From positions 1 to 9,570 of the forward strand of contig DGXB01000029.1 of the NCBI GenBank assembly GCA_002396205.1: a stretch of DNA of 9,570 bases. The letters run 5' to 3'. Positions 5,741 to 9,570 of the stretch are shown in pieces; positions within the stretch are counted from its first letter, which is position 1, and every line of letters starts with the position of its first letter. Position numbers and translations under genes: made by a program. The notes below the pieces were generated by a model. The model saw only the letters and a list, made by a program, of their open reading frames with translations. It had not been told where the DNA came from and did no database searches. The stretch is from Bacteroidales bacterium UBA4243. GTDB taxonomy: Bacteria; Bacteroidota; Bacteroidia; Bacteroidales; F082.

Positions 5741-7942
5741 TTATCTATATTTCTGAATTAATTGCACGAAATCTTCGGTTTCCTGACGGATTTCCTTGAC
5801 GAACGACACATCGTCGATGCTACCCACAACGGCAAGTTTTTCGGCTTCGTTGCGGAAGGTGGCGTTGCGGAACTCGTTCTCGTAGTCCTTTTTGCGGCTT
5901 TCGTACACCTGGTCGCAGATGAAATGCTGGATACGGATGGCCTTGTCCAAGTTGTCGTGCCACATCTCTTCGGTCAGCACGTCGGTCTCGTCCTTGTAGA
6001 GAAACATGAGCGAGAAGTAGGCATGACGCAATTTTTCCTGCTGGTAGTTGTCCCACAGCTCGTCGTAACGGTGATGGATCTCGTCCCAAGTATTGAGCAC
6101 ACCGTCGCGGATGTCGGCACGGAGCTGGTCGACATATTCCTCGGGCATGGTCTGCCCACCAAGGTTGATCCACTTGCGCAAGCGCTTGCCTTTCATGTGA
6201 TTGACGATGGTTTCCATATCAACATTGGGATGGACCTCGAGATAATGCAGCAACGTCTTCACGGCGTAATAGGTAATCATGTCGCCGTAGGCATGATAAG
6301 CCTGCAAAGGTTTGATAATACGCACTTTGCGTTTGCCTTTCTCCATGTGTTCACCGAAGACTTCCAGCTGTTTGACCGTTTCAGGCTCAAAGTCGAGGAG
6401 TTGTTTGCCGCATTCGCGCAGGTCATAATACTCGTATTTCTCTGGGTCTTCGCCTTTCTTGCGCAGGTAGGCTTTGGCCACCCACACCTCAAGCAACTTG
6501 CGTCCTTCGATGATTTCCTCAACGGTGTCAGGCGCAAGGGTCTCAAACTCAATGTTCTGGATCTTGCGCTTGCGCTTGTCGCGTTTGAGATACTTCGAGG
6601 TGTTGCGGGCGATGGCGTACATGTTGTACATCCACCAATAGGCGGGCATCACCTCCAGCTCGTTCTTGGCCGCATTGTTGTTGACCAAGCAGAACGGGAG
6701 CATGATATTGAGTTCGTTAGGATAGTCGGCCTTCGAAAGCAGGGTGAACGAGGCGAAACGCGACGAGTGTTTCACACTTGAACAGAGGCCCGGCCAGAAG
6801 CCACGCGAGGCCACAATCTCGCCATCGGTGGCGCGACTGTTGTGGTTCGAGCCGATGGTGGCGCCAGCGGCCATGTTGCTCTGTCCCATCACGCAAGCGG
6901 AGATGAGGAACGAATTGTTGTGGTGCTGCTCATGCGAGGGGAAGATGAGGTTGTTCAAGACCTCGCAGCACGAGATGGTGGAGTTGTCGCCCAAAACGGA
7001 ATGGATGAGGCGTGCACCATATTTCAGGTTACAGTTGTCGCCGAGGACAAAACGCGTAGCCACCACCGAATAGAAGATGCGGCAGCCGTAACCCGTCACG
7101 CCGTTGACCAAGATGACGCCCTCGCCGATTTGCGAAGGCTCTTCTTCCGACGAGTTGATGGTGACATTCTTCAGTTTGCTCGCACCTTTTATATAACAAT
7201 GCGGGCCGACTTTGGCGTCTTTCAAAATCCAGCAGTTCTTGATGACGCACGACTCGCCGATGGTGCCGTAGTAACCACGGTGGAAGTCGACGCTGGCTTG
7301 GGTGATTTCCTTGAGGCGTTCCTGCAACTTGGTGTCGTCGGTGTATTTGGCCCAGAGGTAGGCATCGGCAGTGATCATGCCGTCGAAGGGCATGATCTTG
7401 CGGCTCCCGATTTCGTTCATCACTTCGAGCCACACGCGCACGCTTTCAGGCTCGCCTTCCTTGATGGTGCCATTGCCGAACTTGGAATGGTCGGTGGTCG
7501 AGATTTCCTGGATGTTGAACAGGATGCTGCGGTCGCCGATGATGTAGTTGGCCATGTAGTGCACGTCGTGGATGGCGCAGTCGTCGCCGATGTCGCACGA
7601 GATGATGCTACTGGAAGTGATGCCGATAGGAACGCGCAAGTCGTGGTATTGCAACACTTTACGAGTGACGCGACCGATGCGCACCATGCCGAAGAAATGG
7701 TTGTTGCGAATCATCGCGGTGTCGAACTCGTCGGTTACCCAGATGTCGTCCCAATTGGTGGCCGAGTTACTGTTTTTCACCAAACGTTCGATTTCGTCGG
7801 AACGAAGGTGACGCCAAGTGTCGAGCGGTTTGCCGACTTGTTGGTTGCGGTAGTAGTATTCGTCATGACCGTCGTGCAAGTACTTCTCATCGATGAAGTT
7901 CTTGTAGATGCGGTCGTATTCGATGATGGTTACTTTGTCCAT
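5741..7942 (-). CDS. DUF4954-like left-handed beta-helix protein
   Basis: The 733-residue product is a cytosolic-looking protein with no signal peptide. Residues 45-100 resemble the family opening (LRSDEIERLV, NWDDIWV, FFGMVRIGRV). Two blocks of hexapeptide-type repeats follow: about 106-145 (SIISCDIGDDCAIHDV, ANYIIGDRSI) and 225-420 (GTIGESCVIKNC, DAKVGPHCYIKG, IGEGVILVNGVTGYGC, VLGDNCNLKYGA, GATIGSN). Such repeats form the triangular coil found in sugar-nucleotide pyrophosphorylases and acyltransferases. The last 300 residues are helical and charged, with no recognised catalytic motif. I recall this as DUF4954, a Bacteroidota family of unknown function. Its place between rmlB and nagB suggests a role with sugar phosphates, but this is inference. 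It probably began directly after the rmlB stop before a repeat was inserted between them. Confidence 0.75.
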   Translation of the reverse strand: MDKVTIIEYDRIYKNFIDEKYLHDGHDEYYYRNQQVGKPLDTWRHLRSDEIERLVKNSNSATNWDDIWVTDEFDTAMIRNNHFFGMVRIGRVTRKVLQYHDLRVPIGITSSSIISCDIGDDCAIHDVHYMANYIIGDRSILFNIQEISTTDHSKFGNGTIKEGEPESVRVWLEVMNEIGSRKIMPFDGMITADAYLWAKYTDDTKLQERLKEITQASVDFHRGYYGTIGESCVIKNCWILKDAKVGPHCYIKGASKLKNVTINSSEEEPSQIGEGVILVNGVTGYGCRIFYSVVATRFVLGDNCNLKYGARLIHSVLGDNSTISCCEVLNNLIFPSHEQHHNNSFLISACVMGQSNMAAGATIGSNHNSRATDGEIVASRGFWPGLCSSVKHSSRFASFTLLSKADYPNELNIMLPFCLVNNNAAKNELEVMPAYWWMYNMYAIARNTSKYLKRDKRKRKIQNIEFETLAPDTVEEIIEGRKLLEVWVAKAYLRKKGEDPEKYEYYDLRECGKQLLDFEPETVKQLEVFGEHMEKGKRKVRIIKPLQAYHAYGDMITYYAVKTLLHYLEVHPNVDMETIVNHMKGKRLRKWINLGGQTMPEEYVDQLRADIRDGVLNTWDEIHHRYDELWDNYQQEKLRHAYFSLMFLYKDETDVLTEEMWHDNLDKAIRIQHFICDQVYESRKKDYENEFRNATFRNEAEKLAVVGSIDDVSFVKEIRQETEDFVQLIQKYR

Positions 7943-8033
7943 TTATCTGTTTTTTGCAAAAGGATATGTCATTCCTTCGCTGGATGTGCGGGAGCATGGA
8001 ATCTATATCCTTTTGCGATTTTTATCTGTTTTT
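7942..8033. repeat. Hairpin repeat, copy 3, flanked by a 13-bp direct repeat
   Basis: The arms GCAAAAGGATAT (7956-7967) and ATATCCTTTTGC (8005-8016) form a perfect 12-bp inverted repeat. The core begins GTCATTCC (7968-7975) and ends GGAATCT (7998-8004), the same core as the copies at 2255-2318 and 2347-2395. The exact 13-mer TTTATCTGTTTTT stands on both sides, at 7942-7954 and 8021-8033. The right copy is the last codons and stop of rmlB; the left copy touches the next gene's ATG. This has the look of a target-site duplication around a 66-bp insertion. No transposase is encoded. Confidence 0.8.
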
Positions 8034-9170
8034 GTACATGTCGTCGTAGTACTTTTGGTAGTCGCCCGATGTGACGTTGTCCATCCATTCCTGATTGTCG
8101 AGATACCAACGGACAGTCTTTTCGATGCCCTCCTCAAATTGGAGGCTCGGTTCCCAACCCAATTCCTTCTGCAATTTCGTCGAGTCGATGGCATAACGCA
8201 GGTCGTGGCCGGCGCGGTCGGTGACATAAGTAATGAGATCCAAATCCTCACCTTCCTTTCTTCCAAGCAGGCGGTCCACCGTGTTGATAAGCACCTTGAT
8301 GAGGTCGATGTTTTTCCACTCGTTGAAGCCGCCAATATTGTAAGTCTCAGCGATTTTTCCCTCATGGAAAATCAAGTCGATGGCGCGGGCGTGGTCTTCC
8401 ACAAAGAGCCAGTCGCGCACGTTCTCGCCCTTGCCGTAGACGGGCAGCGGCTTGCGGTGACGGATGTTATTAATGAATAAAGGTATCAGTTTCTCGGGGA
8501 ATTGGTAAGGGCCGTAGTTGTTGGAGCAATTCGTCACGATGGTGGGCAGGCCGTAGGTGTCGTGGAAAGCACGCACGAAGTGGTCGCTCGAGGCCTTGGC
8601 GGCACTGTAGGGGCTATGAGGCTGGTATTTCAGGTCCTCGGTGAAGAACTTGGCGCCATAGGCCAAATGGTGTTTGCCGCTGCTGGCTTTGGTGCTGAAG
8701 GGCGGTTCGATGCCTTGCGGATGGGTCAGTTCCAGTGCGCCGTAGACCTCGTCAGTCGAGATGTGGTAGAAACGCTTGCCTTCCCATTTCTCAGGCAAAG
8801 TCTCCCAATACAACTTCGCGGCTTGCAGCAGACTCAACGTGCCCATCACATTGGTTTGTGCAAAGGTGAACGGATCCTTGATGGAGCGGTCCACATGGCT
8901 CTCCGCCGCGAGGTGGATGATGCCATCAACGTGTTCGTCTTGCATCAGCTTATAGATGCCGTCGAAGTCGCAGATGTCCATCTTGACGAACTTATAGTTC
9001 GGCTTGTTCTCCACGTCCTTGAGGTTGGCCAGGTTGCCCGCGTAGGTGAGCTTGTCCAGCACGGTGACCCTCACCTCGGGACGCCTCTCGGCCACCCAAC
9101 GCACGAAGGCGGAGCCCATGAATCCGCAGCCTCCAGTGACGAGCAGGCGCCTTGGTACGAACTCGTACAT
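8022..9170 (-). CDS. rmlB: dTDP-glucose 4,6-dehydratase
   Basis: This NAD+-dependent SDR enzyme makes dTDP-4-keto-6-deoxyglucose, the second step to dTDP-rhamnose and other deoxysugars. The 382-residue product has the NAD loop LVTGGCGFMGS (10-20), DKLTYAGNL (39-47), HLAAESHVDRS (86-96), the catalytic ISTDEVYG (137-144; Thr139, Asp140, Glu141), PYSAAKASSDHF with the Tyr188-x3-Lys192 pair (187-198), NNYGPYQFPEKLIPLFI (217-233) and NVRDWLFVEDH (250-260). An open frame extends 55 codons upstream, but I chose the ATG at 9168-9170 because it begins just before the Rossmann strand and has GGAGG four bases upstream. rmlA, rmlC and rmlD are not in the window. A fragment of a second, GC-rich rmlB-like gene lies upstream. 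Confidence 0.96.
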   Translation of the reverse strand: MYEFVPRRLLVTGGCGFMGSAFVRWVAERRPEVRVTVLDKLTYAGNLANLKDVENKPNYKFVKMDICDFDGIYKLMQDEHVDGIIHLAAESHVDRSIKDPFTFAQTNVMGTLSLLQAAKLYWETLPEKWEGKRFYHISTDEVYGALELTHPQGIEPPFSTKASSGKHHLAYGAKFFTEDLKYQPHSPYSAAKASSDHFVRAFHDTYGLPTIVTNCSNNYGPYQFPEKLIPLFINNIRHRKPLPVYGKGENVRDWLFVEDHARAIDLIFHEGKIAETYNIGGFNEWKNIDLIKVLINTVDRLLGRKEGEDLDLITYVTDRAGHDLRYAIDSTKLQKELGWEPSLQFEEGIEKTVRWYLDNQEWMDNVTSGDYQKYYDDMYKNR

Positions 9171-9357
9171 TATTCCTCCAACACAAAAGGTATCTGATAA
9201 GAGTGTAATGCCTTGGGATAGTAAAGCGACGGTTAAGGCCTTCAAGTTGCTCAGCCCAACTCCACAGGCGTGAGATCGACACACCGCAGTCGGATTGGCG
9301 CCCCAGATGATTATGCTGGAAGGCCAAAAGCTCAAAATGGATTAATTGATTACGTGG
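9171..9357. other. Unassigned spacer between the rmlB fragment and rmlB
   Basis: I recognise no gene, repeat or promoter in this 187-bp stretch. By hand count it is 48% GC (89/187), against 69% in the segment to its right. On the minus strand the reading frame of the rmlB fragment stays open through it, but the encoded residues (for example SRLWSWAEQLEGLNRRF) no longer resemble RmlB and match no family I know. It may be the remains of another gene or the far side of a recombination junction. Confidence 0.4.
9175..9179 (-). promoter_or_regulatory. rmlB: Shine-Dalgarno-like GGAGG that decides the rmlB start
   Basis: On the minus strand GGAGG-AATA-ATG precedes the chosen rmlB start. It is the clearest Shine-Dalgarno sequence in the window; other genes here have A-rich leaders or overlap the preceding gene. 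The spacing is short but workable. Confidence 0.55.
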
Positions 9358-9570
9358 CAGAATGTCGCGCATGACGGTGACGTTGTCCCTCTCCCCGTCG
9401 GCGCCCACGAGGTAGGTCTCCCCCGGCACGCAGCGCGTCAGCACCGCCCACACCGCGCCCGAGTGGTCCTCCGCGTGGATCCAGTCCCGCACGTTCCTCC
9501 CGTCGCCGTAGAGCTTCGGCCGGATCCCGCACAGCGCGTTCGTCACCTGCCTGGGGATGAACTTCTCCAC
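9358..9570 (-). pseudogene. Fragment of a second, GC-rich rmlB-like gene, truncated at its 3' end
   Basis: About 71 codons entering from the right edge read as the C-terminal half of an RmlB: EKFIPRQVTNALCGIRPKLY, then GDGRNVRDWIHAEDHSGAVW and GETYLVGADGERDNVTVMRD. This covers the NVRDWIHxEDH motif that the complete rmlB also has. Similarity stops at about 9358, before the region equivalent to RAGHDLRYAIDSTKLQKELGW in the intact neighbour, so roughly the last 80 residues are missing. The segment is 69% GC by hand count (145/210) and its wording suits RmlB from high-GC Gram-positive bacteria better than the adjacent copy. Either a transferred gene was broken here, or the sequence is a chimeric join. 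The frame stays open afterwards but the added residues are not RmlB. Confidence 0.75.

Noticed and set aside
5762..6781. A 339-codon open frame on the plus strand
   Set aside because: It is antisense to the same DUF4954-like gene, with a hydrophobic F/V/H-rich composition typical of mirror frames and no recognisable family motif.
7956..8020. An intrinsic terminator after rmlB
   Set aside because: On the minus (coding) strand no T-run follows the stem; the T-run lies on the plus-strand side, where there is no gene to terminate.
6842..8074. A 410-codon open frame on the plus strand
   Set aside because: It runs antisense to the DUF4954-like gene, extends into the end of rmlB, and its translation is a low-complexity V/H/D/A-rich sequence. 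It is explained by the codon bias of the minus-strand genes.
9184..9192. A Bacteroidota -7 box (TACCTTTTG on the minus strand) for rmlB
   Set aside because: It has one base too many for TAnnTTTG, no TTTG box lies at the right distance upstream, and it would leave almost no leader before the ATG.
9171..9335. A 55-codon upstream extension of rmlB
   Set aside because: The extra residues are unlike any RmlB N-terminus, the ATG at 9170 has a GGAGG sequence, and the protein then starts at the expected distance from the NAD-binding loop.
8992..9357. Continuation of the rmlB-fragment frame for a further 121 codons
   Set aside because: Similarity to RmlB ends at about 9358, and the frame then overlaps the true rmlB start out of phase with an R/G-rich translation, so it is not a real C-terminus.

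Overview
The window looks like a chromosomal nucleotide-sugar / amino-sugar gene cluster from a member of the Bacteroidales (Bacteroidota). The evidence is a Bacteroidota-type promoter (TTTG, 21 bp, TATCTTTG), A-rich leaders that mostly lack Shine-Dalgarno sequences, a DUF4954-type beta-helix protein, and Ugd, PnuC and RmlB proteins of the kind found in that group. Genus cannot be set from the sequence. Every gene I can support lies on the minus strand, so transcription runs right to left.

Layout in transcription order: (i) 9358-9570, the GC-rich 3' part of an RmlB-like gene that stops abruptly and is followed by about 190 bp of unrecognised sequence; (ii) 8022-9170, a complete rmlB (dTDP-glucose 4,6-dehydratase); (iii) 5741-7942, a 733-residue DUF4954-like left-handed beta-helix protein; (iv) 4757-5548, nagB (glucosamine-6-phosphate deaminase); (v) 3789-4757, a WlbA/WbpB-like sugar-nucleotide 3-dehydrogenase overlapping nagB by one base; (vi) 2403-3701, ugd (UDP-glucose 6-dehydrogenase); (vii) 827-2221, a PIG-L/LmbE-like putative deacetylase; (viii) 250-825, pnuC, one base after the previous stop; (ix) after a clear promoter at 208-240, the first 24 codons of a Rossmann-fold dehydrogenase running off the left edge.

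The enzymes make or remodel sugar precursors for surface polysaccharide: dTDP-4-keto-6-deoxyglucose (RmlB), UDP-glucuronate (Ugd) and a probable 3-keto-uronate intermediate (WlbA-like). NagB and the PIG-L-like protein handle amino-sugar substrates. The partners needed to finish the dTDP-rhamnose or diacetamido-uronate pathways are not in the window. PnuC (vitamin uptake) is probably a passenger.

The most unusual content is between and inside the genes. Four kinds of palindromic dispersed repeat are present. One is a 78-bp near-palindrome inserted in frame inside the PIG-L-like gene, adding 26 residues. A second is a hairpin family (three copies) with a conserved core and different, internally complementary arms; one copy is flanked by a 13-bp direct repeat that looks like a target-site duplication splitting an originally zero-gap gene junction. 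The other two kinds sit together between nagB and the DUF4954 gene. In addition, ugd and nagB share arrays of the same 8-bp unit abutting their start codons.
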